Positions 16,433 through 23,880 of a stretch of 64,000 bases of DNA are shown here, one piece after another. A program made the position numbers and the translations under genes. The notes below the pieces were generated by a model. The model worked only from the letters and a program-made list of their open reading frames with translations. It was not told the origin of the DNA and made no database searches. The stretch is from Maricaulis maris_C. GTDB taxonomy: Bacteria; Pseudomonadota; Alphaproteobacteria; Caulobacterales; Maricaulaceae. Numbering within the stretch: position 1 is the first letter of the stretch; each line of letters begins with the position of its first letter. The stretch spans positions 1-64,000 of the forward strand of contig NZ_JAGDYT010000006.1 of the NCBI RefSeq assembly GCF_049116555.1, given 5' to 3'.

Positions 16433-16930
16433 ATGGCCCAGAACAAGGATGTGGAGGTCATCTCCGCCCCCAACATGTTGCAGATCAAGGTCGGCGGACC
16501 GATCAGCCAAGGCGATCTGCACATGATCGAGAAGGCTGAAGAGGCCCTCAAGGACATGCGCGGTGATTTCGGCCAGTGGCTCGAAGAGGAAGTCGTCAAG
16601 CTGGAGGCTGCCGCCAAGATCGTCCGCGAGACCGGCCTCAAGGGCGAGGAGGGCGAGGAACTCTTCATTCGCGCCCATGACCTGCGCGGACTGGGAACCA
16701 CTTATGAATTCCCGATCGTCACCCGCCTGGCCAAGTCGCTGACCAAGATGATCGACATGCCGGAGAAGCGTCAGAAGGCGCCGACCGCCCTCGCCCTGGC
16801 CCATGTCGGTGCGATCCGCGCGGCCCTGTCACAGAATATCCGGGATGATAATGATCCCGTCGCCGCCGCACTGGCCGGCGAGCTGGAAACCCAGACGATG
16901 GCCTTTGCCGCGCCCTGGAAAGACGACTGA
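16433..16930 (+). CDS. Hpt-like phosphotransfer protein
   Basis: A 165-residue helical protein. The segment LFIRAHDLRGLGTTYEFP matches the histidine phosphotransfer signature HxLKGxxxxxG, with H82 as the candidate phosphorylated residue. The next helix carries VTRLAKSLTKMID. It is preceded by AAGAGGA and lies 11 bp after the receiver gene. Because the receiver is single-domain and no kinase is next to the pair, these two probably form the middle steps of a longer relay. The Hpt assignment rests on this motif and the helical pattern. A strong symmetrical terminator ends the transcript. Confidence 0.75.
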   Translation: MAQNKDVEVISAPNMLQIKVGGPISQGDLHMIEKAEEALKDMRGDFGQWLEEEVVKLEAAAKIVRETGLKGEEGEELFIRAHDLRGLGTTYEFPIVTRLAKSLTKMIDMPEKRQKAPTALALAHVGAIRAALSQNIRDDNDPVAAALAGELETQTMAFAAPWKDD

Positions 16931-16959
16931 TCCGGTCACGCCCTGCGGCCTAATCCAGA

Positions 16960-16997
16960 CATGAAAAAGCCGGTGCATCAGCACCGGCTTTTTCATG
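16960..16997. terminator. Bidirectional rho-independent terminator
   Basis: A perfect 17-bp inverted repeat (CATGAAAAAGCCGGTGC with its reverse complement) surrounds an ATCA loop. Five A residues on the left and five T residues on the right let it work for both the Hpt gene and the convergent DUF2336 gene. Confidence 0.92.
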
Positions 16998-17017
16998 GGC
17001 GATGATGAAGGCGTGCC

Positions 17018-18154
17018 TTACCCGGTCGCCTTGAGCGCGTCCCGGTCGTCATCGAAGCGGCTCATCACATAGTCCAGATCGTCCTCGGGAATACCCTGGA
17101 AGCGCGTGATCGCGCGCTCGGCCAGCGCCCGGCGGAAATGCGCCCGACCGGCTTCATCCTGGGGGATTTCCATGCCGTGATAAACGTCCAGCGCCGCCCT
17201 CACTGCCGGATAGAGACGCGACGGCATGCCGGTCCGGTCATAGACGGCGCGCAGACCCAATGGCCCGGCATCATGAACCAGCAACCAGGCGCGCGAATGG
17301 GTGACACCCGCCAGCTCGGCAAAGGCATGCTCGACGAAGGCGATATGTCCGCGCAACAGGGCGCGCAGGATCAAGGACGGCGTCAGCCGGCTGTTGAGGC
17401 GCAATTGCTGGACGAAATGCTTGGGATCATGAGCCAGACCGGCCTGGTCAACCAGGTCCAGGGTCGCCCGTTCGCGCGCGCCCTCGGAAAGTTCCACTGC
17501 CAATTGCGGCGGCAGGGCGTGTGTCTTCACCAGACGGTTCAGCGCCACGTCAGAGACGTGGGCGATCAGGCGCTCGGTGACACTCAGCGGCAATTGCGAG
17601 CGGGCCACGAAGGCATCCATCACGCCGCTATTCTCGCAGAATTCGGTAAAGGCCCGCTGATAGGCCGCATCATCGAACTCGGCCCCGTCATTCGACGCAG
17701 CGACCGACACGGCAGCATCATCACCACTATCGAGGATTTCATGGACCACGATCGGCGCGACCTGGCTGCGACCGGCGATGGCACAGCGCTTGGTCGTCTC
17801 GGCCGTTTGCAGGACGACGAGCAGGTCCTCATCGGTGAGAACCGGCGAGTTCTCCAGAACAGGCGTCGCAACACTGTCAACATCGGCCGCGAGCTTGCGC
17901 GCGATGTCGCGCGGCAGATTGGGCGACTGTCGCAGGGTGATGGACATTGCCCGACGGACCAGTTCGGCCGCGTCACGTGCGATCAGATCAAGGATGTCCC
18001 GGGCCGCCATACGTTCGACGTCGGTCAGGGACGCGGCATCCATGCGGCGGCAGATTTTGCGCGCTGCCATGGCACGGGTCTCGTCATTCTCGCCTTTCAC
18101 CAGGCGGCGAATATCATCGTTTGTCAGGCTGTTTCGAAGGGCTACGACACTCAT
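17018..18154 (-). CDS. DUF2336 family protein, second copy
   Basis: A 378-residue helical cytoplasmic protein, clearly of the same family as the gene at 13981-15084 but distant in sequence. Typical blocks are DDIRRLVKGENDETRAMAARKICRRM, ILDLIARDAAELVRRAMS, QLPLSVTERLIAHVSDVALNRLV and SLILRALLRGHIAFVEHAFAELAGV. The N-terminal region (residues about 10-150) is the best conserved part of the family. No enzyme motif is visible. It lies downstream of the transglycosylase-like gene's stop on the opposite flank and converges on the Hpt gene. Its function is unknown. Confidence 0.82.
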   Translation of the reverse strand: MSVVALRNSLTNDDIRRLVKGENDETRAMAARKICRRMDAASLTDVERMAARDILDLIARDAAELVRRAMSITLRQSPNLPRDIARKLAADVDSVATPVLENSPVLTDEDLLVVLQTAETTKRCAIAGRSQVAPIVVHEILDSGDDAAVSVAASNDGAEFDDAAYQRAFTEFCENSGVMDAFVARSQLPLSVTERLIAHVSDVALNRLVKTHALPPQLAVELSEGARERATLDLVDQAGLAHDPKHFVQQLRLNSRLTPSLILRALLRGHIAFVEHAFAELAGVTHSRAWLLVHDAGPLGLRAVYDRTGMPSRLYPAVRAALDVYHGMEIPQDEAGRAHFRRALAERAITRFQGIPEDDLDYVMSRFDDDRDALKATG

Positions 18155-18259
18155 GGGACGTCCATTTCAAACGCGAGAAAACGGGTCAGACGCAAAGATT
18201 CTGGTGAGAAATCTAAGCGCGACATGCTTAATGAAATCTTGCCGGCGCCTGCGTCGCGT

Positions 18260-19114
18260 TTACGAATCGCGAACCCGACCGGCGCGTGGGGCATCCAGCG
18301 AAGCGAGGATTTCAACCAGAGCCGGCGACAGCTCGCCATTGCCGACCTGCAGATTGGAACGCATCGAGGCAACCGACTGCATGACCGGCGACGGGGCCGC
18401 CATGCTATTGCCGCTCGTCGAGCCCGAAGGCGTGGCCAGCATGTTGCCGACCTCCTGCATCGCCGTGGCCTGGGCCAGCTGGCGGGTATTCCCGCGCGTG
18501 CGGGCCCCATCGCCCTCATGGGTCAACACCGCCAGAACTTCAGCGGTGGAGCGCGGACGCCCGCCCTCGAAAAAAATCGGCCTGTTGGCCCGGGCCGCGG
18601 CCGGAAACAGGGTGTCGGCGCGCTGGTCCGGACGTCCCTCCGCCGCGGAGATCAGTTCGGCCGCGCCCCCGGCGCCGAGAAAATGGGCGGCATACAGCTC
18701 ACCACCTGAAGCCGGTCGCCCGATGCGGGACTCGATGACGCGGCTGTTCTCGGCTGCCAGCTCGCCCGCCATGCGGGCAGAGGCGACGGCGTCAAAGCGC
18801 AGATCGAGGATTTCCTCGCGTCGCGCCGGGTCCGTGACGGTGAAGCGGCCATTGGCATTCTGGGTGATGGCGTCGGCTTCGGCAGCATAGCCATGCTCGG
18901 CACCACGACGGGACAGAACCCCCAGCCAGGTCTGCTCAATGAACTGGAACATGCCGGCGGCGCTGGAGGTTCGCGCTTCGGCCCGCACATCGAAATTGCT
19001 TTCCCGGGCGGCGGTGTCCACCAGGAAGTTGAAATCGGTTCCAGTCTCCTGCGCAGCCTGGCGAATGGCGCGCATCGTGAAGTCCTGGCTGTGTGTGTCG
19101 ACGGGGCTGACCAA
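18260..19114 (-). CDS. Lytic transglycosylase-like (SLT fold) protein
   Basis: A protein of about 284 residues with a lysozyme-like SLT domain in its first ~190 residues. The catalytic Glu is in RESNF and the substrate groove motif in SSAAGMFQFIEQTW, and ELYAAHFLGAGGA resembles family motif 3. The C-terminal third is low-complexity Ser/Ala. No signal peptide is obvious, which is common for secretion- or flagellum-associated transglycosylases. I chose TTG 19114 because GGAGAG lies about 6 bp upstream. TTG 19156 in the same frame lacks such a site. A CtrA-like box lies about 90 bp upstream, in the region divergent from the DUF6491-like gene. The likely role is local peptidoglycan opening. Confidence 0.78.
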   Translation of the reverse strand: MVSPVDTHSQDFTMRAIRQAAQETGTDFNFLVDTAARESNFDVRAEARTSSAAGMFQFIEQTWLGVLSRRGAEHGYAAEADAITQNANGRFTVTDPARREEILDLRFDAVASARMAGELAAENSRVIESRIGRPASGGELYAAHFLGAGGAAELISAAEGRPDQRADTLFPAAARANRPIFFEGGRPRSTAEVLAVLTHEGDGARTRGNTRQLAQATAMQEVGNMLATPSGSTSGNSMAAPSPVMQSVASMRSNLQVGNGELSPALVEILASLDAPRAGRVRDS

Positions 19115-19203
19115 ATCTGTCTCTCCGCGGGCGTGGTTGCCAAAGGGGGATCCCAAGAGGCCGAATCGCCTCGAATCGCCTGCCCAGACTCACGCAAACG
19201 TGG

Positions 19204-19218
19204 CTAACCCGGCGTTAA
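19204..19218. promoter_or_regulatory. CtrA-like box in divergent promoter region
   Basis: CTAA-N7-TTAA on the plus strand reads TTAA-N7-TTAG on the minus strand, again seven of eight fixed CtrA positions. It lies upstream of the transglycosylase-like gene and of the divergent gene at 19335. The evidence is motif only. Confidence 0.35.
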
Positions 19219-19334
19219 CGCGGCCCGCCGACCGGCTTGCACAGGCCTGCGGATAGGCCAATAATAATCGCGAGGGACGTCCGACCCGTTGCCTGTCATC
19301 ATGCGATGCCGGGCCTCCAGCCAGGAGACGACGC

Positions 19335-19841
19335 ATGACACGCCTGATCCGCACGCCACAGACCCGCAAATCCCCGGCCCGCCAGACACTGGCGACAGGA
19401 CTCGTCGCCGCGCTCGGCGCATTGGGTCTTGCCGCCAGCGCCGCCGCGCTCACGGCGCAGGACGGGGCGGCAGCTCCGGCTCAACCCGAGACCGAAGCCA
19501 CCACCGAAGCCCGGGACGGCCCGATCCGGATCCGCAATATCAATGGCTACGCCGTGCTTGACCGCCAGCACCTGGTGTTGCGCGCCGGTGCCAGCCGCCG
19601 CTATCTGGTGACGCTCAAGCGCCGCTGCATGGGTTTGCGCTCCAGCACCGGCGTCGGCCTCAGCATCGACAATTTCGCCACCATCCATAATCCGCACTTC
19701 GAATACGTCCAGACCCGGCAGGATCGTTGTTATTTCGACACGATCGAGCAGGTCGCCAGCAATGACGAGGCGCGGGCATTGATCGAAGCCCGGGCGAACG
19801 CTGCCGCGGACGCCGAAGGCGATGCCGACAGCATGCGGTGA
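19335..19841 (+). CDS. Small exported protein, DUF6491-like
   Basis: A 168-residue protein. An N-terminal twin-basic stretch and hydrophobic segment (residues about 18-42, ending ALTAQDG) form a signal peptide. After an acidic linker come the blocks IRIRNINGYAVLDRQHLVLRAG and RYLVTLKRRCMGL, then a second conserved Cys in QDRCYFD. This Cys-containing pattern resembles the DUF6491 family of small periplasmic proteins, whose function is unknown. The C-terminal tail is acidic and Ala-rich. GGAGACGACGC precedes the ATG. The family call is tentative. Confidence 0.65.
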   Translation: MTRLIRTPQTRKSPARQTLATGLVAALGALGLAASAAALTAQDGAAAPAQPETEATTEARDGPIRIRNINGYAVLDRQHLVLRAGASRRYLVTLKRRCMGLRSSTGVGLSIDNFATIHNPHFEYVQTRQDRCYFDTIEQVASNDEARALIEARANAAADAEGDADSMR

Positions 19842-19871
19842 GTGGGTGCCGCAAGCGGACCGGCAGCCCCG

Positions 19872-20858
19872 TCAAGCCGCTTCGGATCGAAAACGTGGCT
19901 CATGGTACCGCCATGCATCCTGGACGATTTCCTGAATCGATGACCGACGCGGCGTGAATCTCAAAGCCTCGCGCGCGAAACCAATATCCGCGTAGAGCTC
20001 GGGCGCATCGCCTTGGCGCCGCTCAGCCAGCAGGCGCGGCACAGGCCGGCCGACCACCTGCCCGACCGCGTCGAGAACCTCCAGCACGGTAACGCCCTGC
20101 CCGGTGCCAAGATTACAGGCGAAACTTTCACGCCGGCCTGCAAGCCTGTCCAGGGCCAGGAGGTGCCCGACCGCCAGATCGTCGACATGGATAAAGTCCC
20201 GCACGCAACTTCCGTCCCGCGTTGCGAAGTTGGTCCCGAAGACCTGCATGGGCCCGCCAATGCCGGCCGCCGCTTTCAGGGCGTTCGGGATCAAATGCGT
20301 TTCTGGCTCGTGCTCTTCGCCAATATCGCCGTCGCGGCTGGCCCCACTCGCATTGAAGTAACGCAGTGCCGCGAAATCGATCACGCCTGCCCTCGCCGCG
20401 TCTTCGAGCGCCTGCTCGACGGCCAGCTTCGTGCGACCATATGTATTGATGGGTTGCCGGGCATGACGCTCATCCAATGGCAGGTATTCCGGCTCGCCAT
20501 AGACCGCGCACGTCGATGAAAAGACGATGTTCCGGCAACCATGCCTTTGCATCGCGGCGAGCACGCCCAGGGAGCCCGCGACATTGTTCTCCCAGAACGC
20601 CACCGGTTCGCGCTCACCAATACCGACCTCGATCGACGCCGCGAAATGCAGAACCGCATCGGGCCGGTAGGCCCGGAAAGCGGCGTCAAGCGCGGCGCGA
20701 TCGCGGATATCCGCCTCAACCAGCGGCCCCCATTTCACGAACTCGCGGCGACCGGCCGAAAGATTGTCGAACACGACCGGCTGGTCGCCACGTCGGGCCA
20801 GCGCTTTTGCGGCATGGGCGCCGATATAGCCAGCCCCCCCCAGAACCAAAACCTTCAT
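19872..20858 (-). CDS. galE: UDP-glucose 4-epimerase
   Basis: A 328-residue cytoplasmic short-chain-dehydrogenase-type epimerase that interconverts UDP-glucose and UDP-galactose. The NAD-binding GGAGYIGAH is at the N-terminus, FSSTCAVYG supplies the catalytic Ser/Thr, and YGRTKLAVEQ supplies the Tyr and Lys. CVRDFIHVDDLAVGH and the C-terminal LNWTPR-like RFTPRRSSIQEIV are also typical. The ATG at 20858 begins the Rossmann strand MKVLVLGG; the open frame continues upstream without family similarity. A candidate -24/-12 sigma-54 element lies 48-62 bp upstream, next to rpoN. It probably supplies UDP-galactose to the polysaccharide genes that follow. Confidence 0.93.
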   Translation of the reverse strand: MKVLVLGGAGYIGAHAAKALARRGDQPVVFDNLSAGRREFVKWGPLVEADIRDRAALDAAFRAYRPDAVLHFAASIEVGIGEREPVAFWENNVAGSLGVLAAMQRHGCRNIVFSSTCAVYGEPEYLPLDERHARQPINTYGRTKLAVEQALEDAARAGVIDFAALRYFNASGASRDGDIGEEHEPETHLIPNALKAAAGIGGPMQVFGTNFATRDGSCVRDFIHVDDLAVGHLLALDRLAGRRESFACNLGTGQGVTVLEVLDAVGQVVGRPVPRLLAERRQGDAPELYADIGFAREALRFTPRRSSIQEIVQDAWRYHEPRFRSEAA

Positions 20859-20905
20859 GGATGACCCTTTCAGCTTCACAGAGACGTCGATCTCCAAGGA
20901 AGGCT

Positions 20906-20920
20906 GCAAAGCCCGGCCCG
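20906..20920 (-). promoter_or_regulatory. Candidate sigma-54 promoter for galE
   Basis: CGGGCCGGGCTTTGC on the minus strand has the required GG and GC ten bases apart and TTGC at -12, matching 8 of 11 consensus positions. It would give a leader of about 36 bases before the galE ATG. It is weaker than the element at 36799. Confidence 0.35.
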
Positions 20921-21136
20921 AATCGCCGCCTATGCGTCGCCAGCTCAAGCCCCACAGGGGTTTGCGGAACGGCAGGTCGAGGTCGCGGGCGAGCCGCCGG
21001 CGCAATCCGCAATCGCGACCGGCGCAAATCGCATGACCCGGTGTCGCACTCTGCGCCGCACTGAGCATAAAGCATTGATTTAAATAGCCCTTCACAACGC
21101 ACCTCCCGTGCATTGATACTGATCAGGGAGGTCATC

Positions 21137-22450
21137 ATGACCAGTTACACACAAAGAATGGGCGTTTCGCAGACGCAAACCCTCGGACAGACCCTGTCGC
21201 CGCAAATGCAGCGCACAATGCGAATTCTCCAGATCCCGCGCGACGAGCTGGAACGGGAGATCGCGGAGATTTGCGAGACCAATCCGCTCCTTGCCGATCA
21301 GCCGGCCTGGGCTCGCAAGGGCGGGCGCTCGGGCGATCCCGGTGATTGGGCCGCATCGACCGCCGCTCCGACCAACCTGGCCGACCACCTGTTCAATCAG
21401 CTGGCCCTCACCAAGGCACCGGGCCCTGTCAAACAGACCGCCATACGCATCATCGAACACATCGCGCCAGACGGGCGGATCTCAGGCGAAGACTGGGACA
21501 GGCTGGCCTGCGCCCCGGACGCGACGGCAGCGCTCGACCTGGTGCAGGGCTTTGATCCCGCCGGCATCGGCGGACGATCCCTGGCCGAATGCCTGGCGTT
21601 GCAGCTCGACGCGCCGCGGGCAAGCTGTCCGGGCTGGCGCGCCTTTCTCGACAATATCGATGCGCTGGCAAATGAGCCGGCACGCGTGCTCGCGCGACGG
21701 TGCGGCGTCACCGAAGCGGAACTCGGCGGGATGATCGCTCATTTGCGGACCCTGGACCCCGTGCCGGGCCATCGCTTCGGCACCACAGAGCCGATCAGCA
21801 TCACGCCGGACCTGCGCGTTGTGAAAACCCAGACCGGCGAATGGTCCGTTGGCCTGACATGGGATCCGCAAGCCGGTCTCGCGACCGAGCCGACATATCG
21901 TGACTGGCAAAAAGACACCTCCCTGCCGGCCTCCGCCCTGCCCTTTTTGAAGGCCAGGCAGGAAGAGGCCGATTGGCTGCGCAGTGCGCTCAAGCAGCGC
22001 GGACACACCCTGCTGCGCGTGGCCCGTCTGGCGATCGCCTTCCAGGACCGGTTCCTGACCGATGGCCCCGAGCACCTGGCACCGCTGACCATGCGGGAGA
22101 TCGCGGCGAAGACCGACCTGCATGAATCCACGGTCAGCCGCGCCGTCGCCAACAAATTCATCCTCACGCCGCGCGGCGTTCTGCCTCTGCGGGGATTCTT
22201 CTCCACGGCAGTGACCGGCGACAACGAACATGCGGACATTTCGTCCGCCTGCGTGCGCGCCCGGATCGAAACCCTGATCCGCGAGGAAGCCATCCCCGGA
22301 GCGATGTCAGACGCGGCAATCGCGCACACGCTGACGGCATCCGGGGTTCGGATCGCGCGACGTTCGGTGGCCAAGCATCGCGAGCAAATTGGTGTGGGGT
22401 CCGCGCGCGAGCGGGCGCGGATGGCGACCTACAGCATCGCCGCGGAATAA
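21137..22450 (+). CDS. rpoN: RNA polymerase sigma-54 factor
   Basis: A 437-residue alternative sigma factor that recognises -24/-12 promoters and needs an AAA+ activator. Region I is at the N-terminus (LGQTLSPQMQRTMRILQIPRDELEREI). The core-binding part lies in the middle and the helix-turn-helix in MREIAAKTDLHESTVSRAVANKF. The RpoN box is ARRSVAKHREQIGV at about residues 405-418. It is somewhat shorter than typical members because the acidic region II is nearly missing. The ATG at 21137 follows GGGAGGT. It converges on the sigma-54-dependent regulator gene, and EPS genes lie on both sides. It may be a second, locus-dedicated sigma-54 rather than the only one in the genome. Confidence 0.93.
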   Translation: MTSYTQRMGVSQTQTLGQTLSPQMQRTMRILQIPRDELEREIAEICETNPLLADQPAWARKGGRSGDPGDWAASTAAPTNLADHLFNQLALTKAPGPVKQTAIRIIEHIAPDGRISGEDWDRLACAPDATAALDLVQGFDPAGIGGRSLAECLALQLDAPRASCPGWRAFLDNIDALANEPARVLARRCGVTEAELGGMIAHLRTLDPVPGHRFGTTEPISITPDLRVVKTQTGEWSVGLTWDPQAGLATEPTYRDWQKDTSLPASALPFLKARQEEADWLRSALKQRGHTLLRVARLAIAFQDRFLTDGPEHLAPLTMREIAAKTDLHESTVSRAVANKFILTPRGVLPLRGFFSTAVTGDNEHADISSACVRARIETLIREEAIPGAMSDAAIAHTLTASGVRIARRSVAKHREQIGVGSARERARMATYSIAAE

Positions 22451-22470
22451 GCCGCTTCAGAGGACCGGAT

Positions 22471-23880
22471 TCAAACTTTCTCGGCCCATTGTTCGCGCTT
22501 GCGATAAATCGTCGACGGCGCGATCTCCAGTTGCTTGGACGCTTCGGTGACATTGCCATCACACAGTGCGATCGCGTGCTCGATCGACCGCTTCTCGACC
22601 CGCCACAGCGGCTCAATACCGGCGGGCGCCGGAGCCAGAGTCTCGCCGCTGACGGCCGGGCGGGTCGGCGCGGCAAGCGGATCCTGCTGGCGCGGTGCTG
22701 AATGCCCCCCCTGTGCCGCATTGAGCATCAGATCCGATGCTGCGATCTCCGCACCATCGGTCAGCACCACGCAGCGCCGAACAAGGTTTTCCAGCTCGCG
22801 GACATTGCCAGGCCAGTGATGCTGCAACAGGGCCTGTCGTGCATCCTCGGCGAACGCCAAGTCTGCCCGGCCTTCCTCGGCGGCGTAGCGCGTGAGGAAA
22901 GCATCAGCGAGCATCAGGATGTCTCCCGCGCGATCACGCAGCGGGGGGAGCTCCACCGGGATCACATTCAGGCGGAAATACAGATCTTCGCGCAAGCGCC
23001 CGGCCCGCACCGCGCCCCAGGGGTCGCGATTGGTTGCCGCCACAATACGGATATCAGTTTGCCGAACACGGCTATCGCCAACCCGGGCATAGGCACCGGT
23101 TTGCAGGAAACGCAGGAGTTTGGGCTGGAGATCGATCGGCATCTCGCCAATTTCGTCAAGGAAGAGTGTTCCCCCATTGGCGAGCTCGGCCGCGCCGGCC
23201 CGGTCGGAGGTCGCCCCGGTAAAGGCGCCTTTGACATGACCAAATAATTCGCTCTCGATCAGATCCTTCGGGATGGCCCCGCAATTGACCGCAACGAAAG
23301 CCCGACCGGCCCGCCCGCTGGAAATATGGATCGCACGGGCAGCCAGTTCCTTGCCGGTCCCCGTCTCGCCCGTGACGAAAACGCCGGCATTGGACGGCGC
23401 CGCGGACTCGAGCACGCGATAGACGGCCTGCATGGGCAGAGAGGCGCCGATGAACTCGGCGAACTGGGCTTTGGGTTTGCTCTGCTCGAGCGCTTTGACA
23501 ACTTTCTCGAGTTTGAATTTTTCAACCGCATTCTTGACCGTCGTGATGAGACGCTCGGCGCCGAAAGGCTTGACCAGAAAATCCGTCGCGCCTTCGCGCA
23601 TCGCTTCAATTGCCGTGTTGATCGATCCGTTCGCCGTGACGACCACAACCGGTGTCGTGATCTGCGCAGCGCGCCAGGAGCGCAGCAGGTCCATGCCGTT
23701 CGCGTCAGGCAGGTTAAGGTCGAGCAGAATGCAGTCCGGTCGCCCAGCGCCGATTGCGCGCTCTCCGGCGACCCCCGTCTCGGCAATCTCGATCGCCGCC
23801 ACATCGCGTTTGAGCTGAGCCTCATAGGTGCGCGCAAGCGATGGGCTGTCTTCAATAATCAGAACCCGTCCGATACTCAT
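22471..23880 (-). CDS. Sigma-54-dependent response regulator (NtrC/LuxO type)
   Basis: A 469-residue transcription activator. A receiver covers residues 1-120 with phospho-acceptor D54 (ILLDLNLPD) and Lys in FLVKPF. An AAA+ domain covers about 140-370 with Walker A GETGTGKE, the sigma-54 contact loop GAFTGAT, and LFLDEIGEMP. A Fis-type helix-turn-helix lies at about 425-465 (CDGNVTEASKQLEIAPSTIYRKREQW). Its ATG overlaps the stop of the hybrid kinase as ATGA, so the two are translated together and are probably cognate. rpoN converges on it. Likely targets are the sigma-54-type promoters of the neighbouring polysaccharide genes. Confidence 0.94.
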   Translation of the reverse strand: MSIGRVLIIEDSPSLARTYEAQLKRDVAAIEIAETGVAGERAIGAGRPDCILLDLNLPDANGMDLLRSWRAAQITTPVVVVTANGSINTAIEAMREGATDFLVKPFGAERLITTVKNAVEKFKLEKVVKALEQSKPKAQFAEFIGASLPMQAVYRVLESAAPSNAGVFVTGETGTGKELAARAIHISSGRAGRAFVAVNCGAIPKDLIESELFGHVKGAFTGATSDRAGAAELANGGTLFLDEIGEMPIDLQPKLLRFLQTGAYARVGDSRVRQTDIRIVAATNRDPWGAVRAGRLREDLYFRLNVIPVELPPLRDRAGDILMLADAFLTRYAAEEGRADLAFAEDARQALLQHHWPGNVRELENLVRRCVVLTDGAEIAASDLMLNAAQGGHSAPRQQDPLAAPTRPAVSGETLAPAPAGIEPLWRVEKRSIEHAIALCDGNVTEASKQLEIAPSTIYRKREQWAEKV

